Origin: Entamoeba invadens IP1
Lineage: Eukaryota > Evosea > Mastigamoebida > Endamoebidae
DNA length: 64,000 nt
Direction: 5' to 3'
Assembly (NCBI RefSeq): GCF_000330505.1
Contig: NW_004191777.1
Coordinates: 122,527 to 186,526, forward strand
A model generated the notes under the pieces. The model made no database searches. It was not told the origin of the DNA and worked only from the letters and a program-made list of their open reading frames with translations. This document shows positions 42,711-54,491 of this stretch, piece by piece. Made by a program: the position numbers and the translations under genes. Numbering within the stretch: the first letter of the stretch is position 1; the number at the start of each line of letters is the position of its first letter.

Positions 42711-45363
42711 ATAAAAAATTAATCACAATTAATAATTTGATTAAAATATTAAAAAAATAAACTATAAAATTTATATTTATATTTTAAATAATAAATTTTA
42801 AGTACTTTATAAAAAAACTAAAGTCACTTTATTAACCTTATTTATTTTTTAGGTCAATTTTTGATAAAAATGTTCCTTATAGACGGGAAAAGATAAGTCT
42901 TCAAAAAGGTTATTATATATAATTATTCCAAAACTAAATAACCAATAACACAACCAATAACATAAATAAGGTTTAGAAAATTTGACCAATTATTTTCAAA
43001 CATCTAAAAGTGAATAAATACAGTTGATTTGGTAATATAATTGAACAAAATAACGGGAAAATATTGCTAACAAACCAAGAGGAAAGTTTAGAAGTCTTAT
43101 TGAACATCAATGACTTGATAAACTGGCTGTTTATAACAACATCACTCTATCTTCAAAGTTCACAACACCTCTTCCTTTTTTTGATTTTCGTTGTTTTATA
43201 TTTTCAGTAACGACCATTTTGTTCATTATTTAACCTTAGGAAGAAGGAACTGGAAAAAATAATAAAAATTATAGGATTTGAATTATAATCCACTTTTTTT
43301 AATTATAAAAAAACAGATATTGATTAAACATAATTAACATAAAAATTAACTATTTAATGTTAATTATATTTTATCAATATTATAATATAATAATTTTTAA
43401 CAAAAAATTAATTTTAACCAAACTAACTAACCCAAATTGATAAGTTCAAGAAAGGATTCCGACTTCAATAAAGAACTATTCTTTGAACACTCAGAATGGT
43501 AATTAAAAAAACACCCATTTAAACAATGAAACTGATTGTTTGGACACTTTTGTTTATGTAAAAATAACTGAATTCAGATGCATTACTTGCTCCCATAAAG
43601 GATTTAATGTTTGGTGTTGTTATGGACACTTCCACGCAATATGTATCAATTGTAAAAAAAATAAGTATGGTTTTGATTATTTGTTGATTTTATTTTTTTT
43701 GTTTAAAAAGAAATAATAAATAGTATTTTTTAGTTGGTCCCAAAGGGAGGGGATAGAAAATAAGTGGATTTGAATCAGCGTTCTAAGGTTAATACGTGTT
43801 CATTTACATGTTATTTAACATATCGAAATCATTTGCCTGTTTACGTCGAATACCAAATGAATCGTTTAATTTGTTGATGTAAAAAAGCATCATTTCTTTG
43901 TTTTTGGGTTGAATTGTTGATAATCAAATTTATTATTTTTTTGTTTTTGTTAAAAAAGAAAAAAAATCAACCAATCATATTTAATTAATAAGGTTTGCAG
44001 ACTGACTTTATATAAAAGTCAAATTAAATCACGAAACTGTGGTTTTATACTAATACTTGAATAAATTATACAATTTTAGTTTTAAAGGTGATAATTTTTG
44101 TAAATAAAATAATTTACACTTATTATGAAACTAGACGATATTGAAAAAAATATTTTTACAAAAAAGTATAAAAAATAGTTATAATGGTCTTTATTTGAAT
44201 GAACATTATGTTACACAATTAAATGACCGTGAACAAGAGTCTCTTTGAAATTTGATATAACAAGTTGTGTCTTTATTTGGTTATTTTACATAATAAAGTC
44301 TTTTTTACAAACTTACAATTCAAACAAATACAATTAAAAAAATAAGCTCATATATCAAATAACCAATATAAATAAAAAAAACAACAAAGACATTGTACCT
44401 AAAAAAATAAAACTTAAAGTTTATTGAAATGTTCGAATCTAACCATAATATTTGTCTAACTTATACAATTTAGTACAAATAGTTAACTATTAATAATTAT
44501 AATAATAATCTAAAAAATATAGTACAATTTTTATTTGTAAAATAAATAATAACAATCAATCATTATTTTTATAATTAATTGTAAAATAAAACACAATTTA
44601 CTCAATAATTTGAAAAACAATATCATTAAACTGAAAGTATTTTTGGATAACAATTTTGTTGACAATTTCATCCTCTAACTTTTTAAACACCAAAATTGTC
44701 AGATAATTTTATAATAGTAAATTATAATTATAGGGTATTTCCTGTTATTTTGAACGATAATTATGTATTTTTTGGGATAAATAAACATAAATTGTAAAAC
44801 TATTGTTTCAACTTATTAATTTTTCAATTTAAAAACTTTTGAATATATTTAAAAGAAGAAACCATTTTTACAGAATTGTATTAAAATTTAATTTTGTGCA
44901 AAAACATTAAAAAAAATTGAACAAAGAGATGTAAAAAAAATTTGATTATTTTTTAAATTTGAAATTATTTACAATTTAGTGTTTCAACAATTTGTTTTCT
45001 TGTTTAATAATTACGTCTTATTTCCCAAAAAAGTGGCAAACAAGGAAACATTGAACACATTAACAATTTGTATCATTTGGCACAAACAATTGAAAATACA
45101 ATCATTCTTTGGTTTCTTTATGAACTTCATTTTTTAAAAAGGTGAACATAAGATTCAAATGCCATGAAAACATTAAATACAAATATTCAACAAAAACTTT
45201 CCAAATGAAGTCAATAAGAATATGAATAATGGGGTATTAAACCAACTGCCAAAATTAGTACAGCGTTTTATTTTATTGACGCGATCGAAGTCTTCGTTGG
45301 TTAATTCGATGGTATTTAGTCAAATTTTGATTCAGTGTAACTTCTGAACTCCAAACCAGTTCA
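42711..45363. other. AT-rich spacer with a Cys/His-motif fragment at 43503-43715
   Basis: About 2.65 kb. A plus-strand frame at roughly 43503-43715 contains CITC...CC..GHFHAICINCKK, a zinc-binding-like pattern, but has no good start, and upstream words in the same region (EHSEW then stop) look like a broken reading frame. The rest shows no gene. Confidence 0.4.
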
Positions 45364-46422
45364 ATGGGCAACAAACAGATGGTGAAGTACTCCAAGAACT
45401 CCAGCCGTTCGGGTAGTGTCTTTAATCCACACGAATTTATTCCAAAGAATCGGATCAAAGGACATACAAGAGAGAAATTTCCACCAACCAATTCACAAGA
45501 TGATGATTTAGAAATATCATTGACAAATCAAGAATCGGGTTGTAAAAGTCCAATAAATCGATTTTCAGATGACATCACTGAATCCGACAAAACACGCAAC
45601 TTTTCTCCATTGACAAGTCCTCGTTCAGATCGCAAAGAGAAAAAAGAGCGTCCTTCAAGTTCTCAAGCAAAAGTCGGCAAATCTCTGACTCCAAATGATA
45701 TCACCTTCACAACAAAAACGTCGTCACTCACCCCAACAAACCAAAGGTATGAAAAGAAGCCCTCAAAATTTAAAATACCAAAACTGTCACTTGGATTCGA
45801 GAAAATAAAGAGTTCGTTGACATCCCCAAGATCTCCAAAAACAAAGTCAGCACGGTCGACCCCTTCAACACCAGGACAAAAATTCACATTTGAAGATAAG
45901 GCAGCGTTCTTTGTCTCTGAAACTGGTTTCAATGACTTTTCTATAATCTACGACAGTCGTTTGGACGAACTCGATGCTCGGTCATTCAACGCAAAGGTAA
46001 TAGGACAACAGAATATCGTTATAATTGCCATCACAAAAGATTCACAGTTTGGGATGTACCAAGACGAGCCTTTGCATAAAAGTGAATTTGGAAGTCCCCT
46101 AGTGAATGAGAGTACTGATTCCTTTTTGTTTTCGTTCAAGGAAGGCAATAGAGAGCCAATCGTGATGGACAGAGTTGAAAACCAATTGAAGACCATAACA
46201 ATCTACCCTGACACAGAAAAAAATTTCGTGTTCACTATGTTCTCCGCTTTTTGGCTGAAGAGTGACGGGAAGCTTGCGTTTCATGCTATGTGGAAAGACA
46301 AATATCTGACTGAAAAATTGTTCCTCAATCCTTTTGTGGATAAACCGCTGACTGAAAAAGTTACATGTGACCGATTGCTAGTTCTTCAATTACTTGGGGA
46401 TCAAGTTGGATTTGAAGATTGA
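45364..46422 (+). CDS. TLDc-like domain protein, paralogue B, 352 aa
   Basis: Same layout as paralogue A. A Ser/Pro/Lys-rich N-terminus (residues 1-180) has SPRS, TSPRSP and NP-type words and so is probably phosphorylated. A C-terminal TLDc-like domain (about 182-352) has VSETGFNDFSIIYDS, IVIIAITKDSQFGMY, STDSFLFSFKEG and MFSAFWLKSDGKLAFHAM. The two domains are clearly paired: FLFSFK, the MFSAFWL block and the final NPF..(R/K)xLxEK helix recur in both. Divergent N-termini but conserved C-termini suggest different targeting or regulation with a common core. Single exon, ATG at 45364. Confidence 0.72.
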   Translation: MGNKQMVKYSKNSSRSGSVFNPHEFIPKNRIKGHTREKFPPTNSQDDDLEISLTNQESGCKSPINRFSDDITESDKTRNFSPLTSPRSDRKEKKERPSSSQAKVGKSLTPNDITFTTKTSSLTPTNQRYEKKPSKFKIPKLSLGFEKIKSSLTSPRSPKTKSARSTPSTPGQKFTFEDKAAFFVSETGFNDFSIIYDSRLDELDARSFNAKVIGQQNIVIIAITKDSQFGMYQDEPLHKSEFGSPLVNESTDSFLFSFKEGNREPIVMDRVENQLKTITIYPDTEKNFVFTMFSAFWLKSDGKLAFHAMWKDKYLTEKLFLNPFVDKPLTEKVTCDRLLVLQLLGDQVGFED

Positions 46423-46659
46423 CTGATAGAATAGATGTTACAACTAATTAATTAACTATAAGTATACATTTAATTAACTAGTAGATATAGTTAACTATTT
46501 ATATTAATTAAATTTATATAAATGTACAAGATAAATATTTATTAATCTTTAATTATTACCTTCTACTAAAATGCTATTTAACTGATGTACTATTATGAAT
46601 AATAATAAAATTATAAAAGTTACTCGAAATGAAAAGAACACAAAATGGAACAAAAGAAG
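46423..46659. other. Short AT-rich spacer between convergent genes
   Basis: No gene seen. Confidence 0.4.
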
Positions 46660-49449
46660 TTACCAATCCCTGACGACACATTTATTAGCTTTAACACAAA
46701 ACTCGAGGGGCGTGATATTCAACTTTTTCTTGTCGAAGTTTGCCATCAGCCCTAGAGCGGCGGAATAGCACGTGTGTTGTTTCTGAGAAGCTTGGCATCG
46801 TGCAAGGAGCATTCTAGCTATTTGTCTCTTTGTCGACCCGTTCCGTGCTTTTCTGAGGATGAACTCGCCCAACTTCACACAAACTTTACACTTCTGTTGG
46901 TCGCCCTCGATACCTTCGACAATTCCATTATAACACTTTCCGTGAGCATTATTGATCTCTCCCAATATCTTTTTCACACTTTCTTTCATGTCGCTGAACT
47001 CGTCTTCGACAACATTCATTCGACTCTTCACCGAGCTGATCGACTTTTCAAATAACTTACGACTTCCCTTACACACAATGACGTCCTCCTTTTGTTTCAA
47101 CTTATCAATGGCTTCTTCGAGTTTCAAGTGATCCACCTTATACTGGTTCGTTCGTTTCTCAACAAGTTTGTCCAATTTATATTTCTTCTCCACTAACTGT
47201 CCCGAGATGACTCTTCGGACTTCTTCGATTGCTTTCAGTCTTCTTGCTAACTTGTTTCCTCGCTTCTGTAATTTGTGAATGACTGCAGACAACACCTCTC
47301 GGTCACCTTCTTCAACTATTTCTAATTTGCTCATCAACCGTTTGGCATCACTCATTGTCTCTCTGTACATCCCTTCCTTAGTTCTCATCTCGTTGATGAT
47401 CTGTATCCCGTTCTTCACTATTTTGGACGTCTCATAAATGACTCGATCAACCTCGTCTCGCCTCTTTGAAGCACTCTCTCTGTCTTCACACAATTTGACT
47501 CCTTGGTTCATCATGATTTCTTCCCCAACTAATCGAGCGGCTCTTCCTTCCAGTTTTTTCATGAGTCGTTTCACGGCAGTGACTTGTTTCACAGGTCCAG
47601 AAAGTGCTTTATGCATCAACTGGCTCACTTGTTGTTTCAACTCTATTTTCGCCTTCTTGATTTCAACGAGTCTGTTAATAGCACCATGTCTCATGATCGA
47701 ACTCTTCCCAACAGCTTTCAGCGCCATCTTCTTGACCATTTCAGAGAGTGTGGTCATGACTTCCGTCTTCATCACTATGTCCTTCTGGATCTCTTGGAGT
47801 TCATTTTTCATGACAAGAAGGGTGATGTTGCTTGTTATTCTCATTACACCATCGGCATGCTTTTTTATCATCTTTCTTCGCGTTTTCACGTCGTTTTCCA
47901 ACGCCTCGATTTCCTTCTCTTCGCGTTTTCTCATTGCTCTCCACATCGAAACAACTCGGTCGGACAAATCAGATGCTTCTAATCGCTTTTGATGCGCTTT
48001 TTGCTTCATCAAGTCGCTTCTCTCACTTCCACTGAAAACACCTTTGGCTTCGTACTTCGCCATTTTGAGCGCACTCTTCTCATAAAGTTTCGCAATGTGA
48101 CTTAACTCCTTAATGTGGTTGTTCACAGCAGTTTCCTCTCTTTTGAGGATTTTGACATACTTTCGATACACTCGAAGTTTCCTCGACTGTAACACTGCAA
48201 TTCTGTCTTCGACCATTTCGTGTCGTGCAATGATTGCTCTTTGATATCTCCCACAACCATTTACTTCCTCTTTCTTCAAATCGCCTTCAAGTTTCATCGC
48301 ATCTGTCAATTGTTTTTTGCACTTCGCAAGCCACATGCCCAACTGTGTTCTCGCGGTCTTACTCTTCTCCATCGCCTTCTTTGCAACTTGTCCCGAGACC
48401 ACACTCTTCAGTTCGTCGAGTCTATTTTGGTTCAATATGACTTCTCCCTTCAAATTTCTGAGTTTCTTATTTGCTAATTTTCTCTCTTCTATTTTCTGGT
48501 TCAATCGTTCTTCGCAGTTCTTCTTCATACTTCCAGCCGATATCTTGCATTCCTCTGTTATATCCTCAACACTTTTCGAGACACTTTTGATCTCATTCTC
48601 CTGTGCTTCTTTCTGATTAATCGACGTTTGCAATTCCTTCTCAATTTGTTTGACTTGTCCCGAGAGTTTATTCCATTCAAAGTCTTCTGGATCGGGTGTT
48701 GTGATCTCCTCCATCAAGTCTCGTGCTTCTTGAACTATTTTCATCATCTTCTTCGCATTCTTGTCGGTCGTCGCTTTCATTAAAAACACCGCTTTTCTCT
48801 CGTCGTCGTCCCCACACACTAACACATCAATCAACTCGTCCGAAAAAAGACGCAACTCGGCATTTCTGACTTTCGCCATTTCAGTGAGTTCCTTTAATTT
48901 CATTGTCTTCTTTTGCTTACTATTCAATTTAAGTATGCGTTCCGTCTGTCTCTGTTGTGCGTGTACAAAGTCTCTCTCGACGTTCCTTGTCGTCTCTTTC
49001 AAATTTTTTGTTTGCTTTGCCTGTATTTTGATCGACTTTTTCAATGAAAGAATCGTCTGTTTAGTTTCGCCTATTTTCTTGTCGATTTCCGTTGTTGGCG
49101 CGTGGATTTGTTTCAACGCGCTTCTCTTATCTTCCAACATATTCAGTTCCTTTTGAAATTTGATCAAATCTTGTCTCAAAGTTGTTTCTTTATCTTCCGC
49201 CGATTGCAAAAGAGTTGAGTACTTTGAGCTTGACACTTGATACGCTATCTCCGCAGCATCAAACTCCTTCTTAATCGTCGAGTTTTGGTTCTTCAAATCG
49301 TCGCTGATCATTTTTAAAAGTGAATCGATAGACTTCGGTGATGGTCTTGCCTCCATAGTAACTGGGTCCAAAACAACTCGACTCGCTGCAATGTATACAA
49401 GTAGTAGTGTAAATACCACCTTCATGATAGTATGTTTTCCAGATCTCAT
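46660..49449 (-). CDS. Secreted coiled-coil protein with C-terminal saposin-like (SAPLIP) domain
   Basis: About 929 residues from the ATG at 49447-49449; a second ATG at 49425 gives a cleaner signal peptide (MKVVFTLLLVYIAAS). The frame is open upstream but without ATG. Nearly the whole chain is Lys/Glu-rich coiled coil (residues about 25-830) with few cysteines. The last about 75 residues hold six cysteines in the saposin B order: C-x2-C, then ARC, HTC, EFC and NKC. Family knowledge: Entamoeba has a family of SAPLIPs in which the single domain lies at the C-terminus of chains of very different length. Amoebapores are short members. This long one is a lipid-interaction candidate; pore activity is not shown by the sequence. 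Role of the long stalk unknown. Confidence 0.78.
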   Translation of the reverse strand: MRSGKHTIMKVVFTLLLVYIAASRVVLDPVTMEARPSPKSIDSLLKMISDDLKNQNSTIKKEFDAAEIAYQVSSSKYSTLLQSAEDKETTLRQDLIKFQKELNMLEDKRSALKQIHAPTTEIDKKIGETKQTILSLKKSIKIQAKQTKNLKETTRNVERDFVHAQQRQTERILKLNSKQKKTMKLKELTEMAKVRNAELRLFSDELIDVLVCGDDDERKAVFLMKATTDKNAKKMMKIVQEARDLMEEITTPDPEDFEWNKLSGQVKQIEKELQTSINQKEAQENEIKSVSKSVEDITEECKISAGSMKKNCEERLNQKIEERKLANKKLRNLKGEVILNQNRLDELKSVVSGQVAKKAMEKSKTARTQLGMWLAKCKKQLTDAMKLEGDLKKEEVNGCGRYQRAIIARHEMVEDRIAVLQSRKLRVYRKYVKILKREETAVNNHIKELSHIAKLYEKSALKMAKYEAKGVFSGSERSDLMKQKAHQKRLEASDLSDRVVSMWRAMRKREEKEIEALENDVKTRRKMIKKHADGVMRITSNITLLVMKNELQEIQKDIVMKTEVMTTLSEMVKKMALKAVGKSSIMRHGAINRLVEIKKAKIELKQQVSQLMHKALSGPVKQVTAVKRLMKKLEGRAARLVGEEIMMNQGVKLCEDRESASKRRDEVDRVIYETSKIVKNGIQIINEMRTKEGMYRETMSDAKRLMSKLEIVEEGDREVLSAVIHKLQKRGNKLARRLKAIEEVRRVISGQLVEKKYKLDKLVEKRTNQYKVDHLKLEEAIDKLKQKEDVIVCKGSRKLFEKSISSVKSRMNVVEDEFSDMKESVKKILGEINNAHGKCYNGIVEGIEGDQQKCKVCVKLGEFILRKARNGSTKRQIARMLLARCQASQKQHTCYSAALGLMANFDKKKLNITPLEFCVKANKCVVRDW

Positions 49450-49694
49450 ATTTCTTTCTTCTTTCTTTTCTTTGTTTCTTGATTTTTGTTTTTTGGGGAA
49501 ATTCAACTATTTCTTGTCTAATTCATTTTATTAGCATTTTTATTATATTATATAATTATATAGTTATATTAGTTTATTTATTATTATGTATTCTATTTAT
49601 AGGTGCAAAGGTAATATAACACTTGATATCTTAGTCATTTCTCTTATGACGTGACAGTAAAAATGAAGAAGAAAATAACGGTGAAAAAAGTAAA

Positions 49695-52015
49695 TTAATT
49701 TAAGGAAGAAAATGGTATCCCGCGCTTGATGGCTTCCATATATTTTGCAACCTCGGCGTAGATCGCAGCAAAAGTAGTACACCCTTTCATCAACTCAAGT
49801 TTGATGTCGGTTGATAACAAGTCACTCTTCAGCTTTTTGTCGAATTCCTCACACAAGTTCAAAAAGAACTTCAAAATCCCTCTTTGGAACTCAACACCAA
49901 TTTCGACTTGCACTTCCTCCCAATATTCAATATCCTTTTCTTTGATATCAGCTAAGCCTTGTGTGTATACCATCATCTCTTTCAATTTGACGATCCACTT
50001 CTCCTTGAAAGTCGCCATAAACCCTCTCAAATGTTCGACAAATTGTAAGACATCACTCTCTGTGACATTTCCACTTTGTTTATTTGTCTCAAAGTCTCTT
50101 ACTCGGTTGAGCGTCTCAAGTAAGAAGAAGAAGAATTTCTCATTGATTAATCCACTTAAGTGCTCCCTTTTCACTTCAAGACTATGTTCTACTGAGAAGA
50201 TATCTGCATTCATACTCTTCCTTTCTTCCGGTGTCAAGTCTTTGACTCCTTTGTTAAGTCTAATGAACTCGTTGTCTTGGTGTTTTAAAAAGCAAGCTAT
50301 ATATGCAAAGTTTAAGACTTCAGTAAATTCGCTGGGGATCTCGACACCTTTGTTATCAAAGGTCGCCATCTTTATTATGTACTGTTCCACCGTTGTTCTG
50401 AATTTCCAGCACAATTCTTCGAGGTCCGAATAATAATGGATCACTTGTACATATTGGAGCAATGAATCATATTGTGCGTATTTCCTCGTAATTGCTCTGA
50501 TGAGGGACTTCTCGTTCTTCGGCTGTCCCGACGCACTCTGGACAAAAATGATTGTGTTATTCAAGATGAAGTACACCTTACTTATAATCATCTGAGTTAC
50601 TTTGTTCAAGTGATCTCTCAGTGGGTTTACATCGTTCAAGATGACATAATTCTTGTCAATGAAGTTCTGGCAATTCACAAATTCCCTCAAGTAGATGAAA
50701 TACGTGAAGCTGTCTTGCGGTCAGTTGGTCACAGACACTGTACCAAAGTATTATAACAAAATACTATATAAATATCGTTTGTAAACAAACCAAGGTTCTG
50801 GTATACTATATTCTTCTCAATAATAGTAGTTATAAAGTACTGGAATATGGGCCCAAACACATCTTCCACCATAGCACTAATTTCCCGTGAAAAGGAGTCT
50901 TTATCGACGATGATTTTTCGGTATATTCTTGAGTAGCAATCGACATGACTCGCGACAGTGTCAAAAAGAACTCGATAGAGTGAGTCGATGATGGTCTCCA
51001 GTTCATACCGAGTTTCTTTTTGTTGTGTCTGAATGACAATGGGAATGATGATTTCGTCGTCTTTGTTCGACACATTGCGCTGCACGTCGATTCGTGTTTT
51101 AATACGACTAAAGGACTCAGCGGAGTCCTTTTCTTTTTCGTTGCATGCTTTGAAAACATTATCTTTTGGGATGTACTCGATGAACTCAAATGTCTTCGGC
51201 AAAGCCTTTTGTGTTCTCAGTTTCATCAATTCTTCCGTGTAAGTTGTGAAATATTGATAGAACAACGCCTTCATAGTTTCCATATGATTGTGTTTGAGGG
51301 AGTTACACGGTTCTTCTGCGTATCTCATCAAAAACCTGAAGTGAATAGCGTAGTTATTAGCCAAATGGTGTTGAAGAATGATTGGGTTTGATTGAGAGAG
51401 TTGATTCAACTTCGAAGCCACCACGTCATAAATTCTTTGACATATATAGTTTGTCGTATGTGTGTGATACTCCATACACAATTTGACTATACTTGAGTCC
51501 TTATACTTCTCCTTCACTTCCTCAAAATTTTGTAATATCGAGTGGTAAGCAACCAAATCTGGCGCGTACTTGTCATCCACCGGTTTCGTCAACAGTCTTT
51601 GGATCAGTTCGGGTGGTGGAATGCATTTCGTCAGCAACGAACAAATCAATAGATGTGAGTGTTTGTCTTGTTCGACAACAGTGTTAATCTTTTTCGCTTC
51701 TGAGTGCAACGCTTGGAATCCCGTGAATGTTCTATTGATGACTTCTTTTCAATTCGCCAATTCTTTCTTATTTATTGATAATAATTTATTGACAATTATA
51801 ACAAACTGATTCAGTTTCTCTGAAAGGTCGATGACACGCTCTTTCAATGATTCTACACACTTAATTAACATTGACAAATTGCTGTCAAGTTCTTTAAAAG
51901 CTCCATTGTTTTGTCTCACCTGCTCCATAAACATCAGTTCCTTGTCCAATATTTTCTGCTGCAAAATGGGTTTGAACTCTTTCAAATTCTCGATTGTCTC
52001 AAGCTCGTTCTCCAT
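49695..52015 (-). CDS. vps52: VPS52, GARP/EARP tethering complex subunit, three exons
   Basis: Predicted as complement(join(49695..50713,50791..51731,51807..52015)), 722 residues, the usual VPS52 length. Intron 1 (51732-51806) has donor GTTTGTT and acceptor AATAG and removes an in-frame TGA. Intron 2 (50714-50790) has donor GTTTGTTT; the frame requires the less usual acceptor GCAAG. Landmarks that follow VPS52: CIPPPELIQRL and the coiled N-terminus (to about residue 110), the NYAIHFRFLMRYAEEPC...ETMKALFYQYFTTYTEELMKL block (about 180-240), TRYELETIIDSLYRVL, then the TRKYAQYDSLL..-FRTTVEQYIIKMA block and the C-terminal helical bundle. Family role: tethers endosome-derived vesicles to the trans-Golgi with VPS51/53/54. 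No membrane segment, as expected. Confidence 0.87.
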
Positions 52016-52294
52016 CCTCTTTTACAGTTCTCTTCTGTTTTTTTGGTATTTTTGTAGTTACTTTTTCTAGTTTATTTTATTATATATGGTTCTATATCGG
52101 GGTTTTTATAATATAGTTTTTTTATAATTCATAAACCATTTTTTCCATGTGAAAATTTCTCTATTTTTGGATACTATAAATAGTATTTTACATACTAATA
52201 CTTTAACCATACTTTAACCATATTCAAATTAATTAAAATATAGTATAAATTATTAAAAGAAGCCAATAATGAATTACCCAACTCTGTTGCATGT
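52016..52294. other. Spacer between VPS52 and the ankyrin-RapGAP gene
   Basis: About 280 bp, AT-rich, no gene seen. Confidence 0.4.
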
Positions 52295-54298
52295 TTACTC
52301 GTCGGAGTTTGTGGTCATGTCCGTAAGGAGTTGGTTTCTAATCATGACTCTCTTTGTCCTGAATTGTGCCGATTCTTGTGCTGCGACCTCCGAGTTGATC
52401 ACTAAACAGTGAGTACTTCGTCTCTTTCGAAAATAGATATAATAGTAATAATTTATAGTATCTTATAGATATACAAATAACAAACGTTTTGCAGTCAAGA
52501 AAGTGGAGAAAGACTGAGATCCGCAGTACTCGTCTGTTGTAATGAATGGAGGAATTGGTTTGATGTCATGTTTACACATCAAATTAACAGAGTACTTTGG
52601 TGTATCGATATTTGATTGATCCAAATCGAATCCGACAACCAAGAAGACGTGGTTGAATTGAGTCTTGAACGTCGAGAAGTCGATCGTGTCCTGTTTTGGA
52701 TCCTTCCCGTGATACTCCTTGAATACCAACACCACAATATCGTTCCCAATATGTTTCTTCTTATCCAATTGTTGTTTTTCGAAGTCGCTATATGGCAAAT
52801 AAGGTGCCACATGATATATGATATTGATGCTATTGTTGCTAAATGTGTTCATAATAGCGTATTCTCCAGTTAAGTTCTGCTTTGTGTCAAGTCCTCCACT
52901 GAATCCAGTAAACCCTTGCAACTTAATTTTGGTCCCCAATAGTTCCAAGAAGTGTTCAAAGTGTGAACTCCCATTTTTATTCATAAAGAACTCATCTTCG
53001 GTCGTTTGTCCCGCAGCAGCGTACAATACTCCAAATTTGTACTTTGTCGCAATAAAATAGTTTTCAAACTTGATCAGCAACGGGTCCATAACTTTGTTAT
53101 CAAAGGGTTTCGGGACGTTTTTGCACCCAAGATTTTTCAGAATTTGTGCGTCACTCGTCTTTTCATTCACTTTACTCGCAATCATTCTGCGGTTCGTTCT
53201 CTTCGTCCAAACAATCACTTTTCTGTCTGCTGGATCGTTCTTAATTGTAACAACCATCTTTTCTCTGGTATTAGTGTTAACATCGACAACCTCAAGACCA
53301 TAACTTGAATGGGGGTCTTTTAACATGTAGGTTTGGAAGAAAGTAATTGGCAGAGTCGGGTCATGGTAATTTTTATTCATGAAAATCTCTTGTTTGTGGG
53401 TGCACGAGGTATAAAAGTTTTCGATGTGATAGTCTGGGAGCGTTGCTGTGTTAATCAACAGTGTTTTCGATTGTGTTGTATTGTTAGTCCAGCTTTCCAT
53501 TTCCTGTGGAACATCATTCTCAAACTTCATTCTCATGTTATTGATCTCTTCGTTGCTCAGAAGTCTCAAAGAGTATTTGTCTTCAATCATATTGAACAAC
53601 ACATTGAACTGTCCATTCTCTTCCGCTATTTTCATCACTGGTTTCCCTTTAAATGCCATATCAATATCAGCCCCATACTGCAGTAATGTTTGCATCACAT
53701 TCGTGTTTTTCGCTTTGACAGCGTAGTACAATGGGAATGTCCCGCTTTCAGTCATTTGGTTCACGTTAGCTCCATTCTCACACAAAAATTTGATTGCTTC
53801 TTCGTTGAGTGAAGACGCACACAAACATGTCAAAGCAGTTTCACCCAATTTGGAAATTTCATTGATGTATTCCTTAGTCTTTTCGGGCTTGTCTTTCGAG
53901 TCGCCAAGCATCACATACAAGAGAGAAATAGTTTTATCGTCGAGTTTAGGGTTTCTACACAAATAGTGGAGTGGTGTTCTCATGGTCTCGTTTTTGATAT
54001 ACCGATCGGCTTTGTTATTCAACAAACACGTGACAATATCGTTGTTGATTTCGTGTTGGCTCAACGCAGTGTGAAGTGGTGAATATCTGAATTTATTAAG
54101 TGCGTTCACATCAGCGCCTTTTGCAATCACCATCTCAACCAAGTTAGTGTACCCAAGAATAATAAGCATGTGCAAGAGAGTATCTCCATTTTTGTCTTCA
54201 TCTCTCACACCGTGTTTTTTAATGTATGAAACAACTTGCGACTCGGCCTGTTTTGGCGATGGGGTTTGTGTTCCAGTCAAGAAGTTTGAAAGTTCCAT
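52295..54298 (-). CDS. Ankyrin-repeat protein with RapGAP domain, two exons
   Basis: Predicted as complement(join(52295..52401,52486..54298)), 639 residues. The first ATG in frame is at 54296-54298 (MELSNFL); the frame is open further upstream to about 54410 without ATG, and an upstream exon is possible. Residues about 25-245 hold ankyrin repeats (NGDTLLHMLIILGY, YSPLHTALS, FPLYYAVKAKN). Residues about 400-590 are a RapGAP domain: FGVLYAAAGQTTEDEFF, F.GGLDTKQNLTGEYA, IIYHVAPYLP, and HIGNDIVVLVFKEYHG with the catalytic Asn-thumb residue (about 518). Without splicing the chain ends KRLLFVYL. Removing the intron 52402-52485 (donor GTTTGTT, acceptor TTTAG) restores the normal RapGAP end, TAKLINSEVAAQES. 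Function: GAP for a Rap/Ral-type GTPase; the ankyrins give targeting. Confidence 0.82.
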
Positions 54299-54491
54299 AA
54301 ATTTGGGTTTCACTTTTGTTGGGAGATAAGCTATCCAAAACACGCAACTGAGTTCAGTGATGGGTACAGACGATTGCTTTTTGAAGTCCACAGTGAATGA
54401 ACTTAAAGTTGACTATTCATTACTTTGACTCTTTTGTATGAAACACATTCAGGGGTTAAATAATATATTATTAATATAATTTTATTATATT

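Noticed and set aside
47438..49156. Several long plus-strand frames (up to 184 codons)
   Set aside because: Antisense shadows of the coiled-coil SAPLIP gene, rich in Ser and Phe as expected from Lys/Glu codons.
51749..51751. Nonsense codon making VPS52 a pseudogene
   Set aside because: It lies inside a well-formed intron, and splicing restores frame and family similarity.
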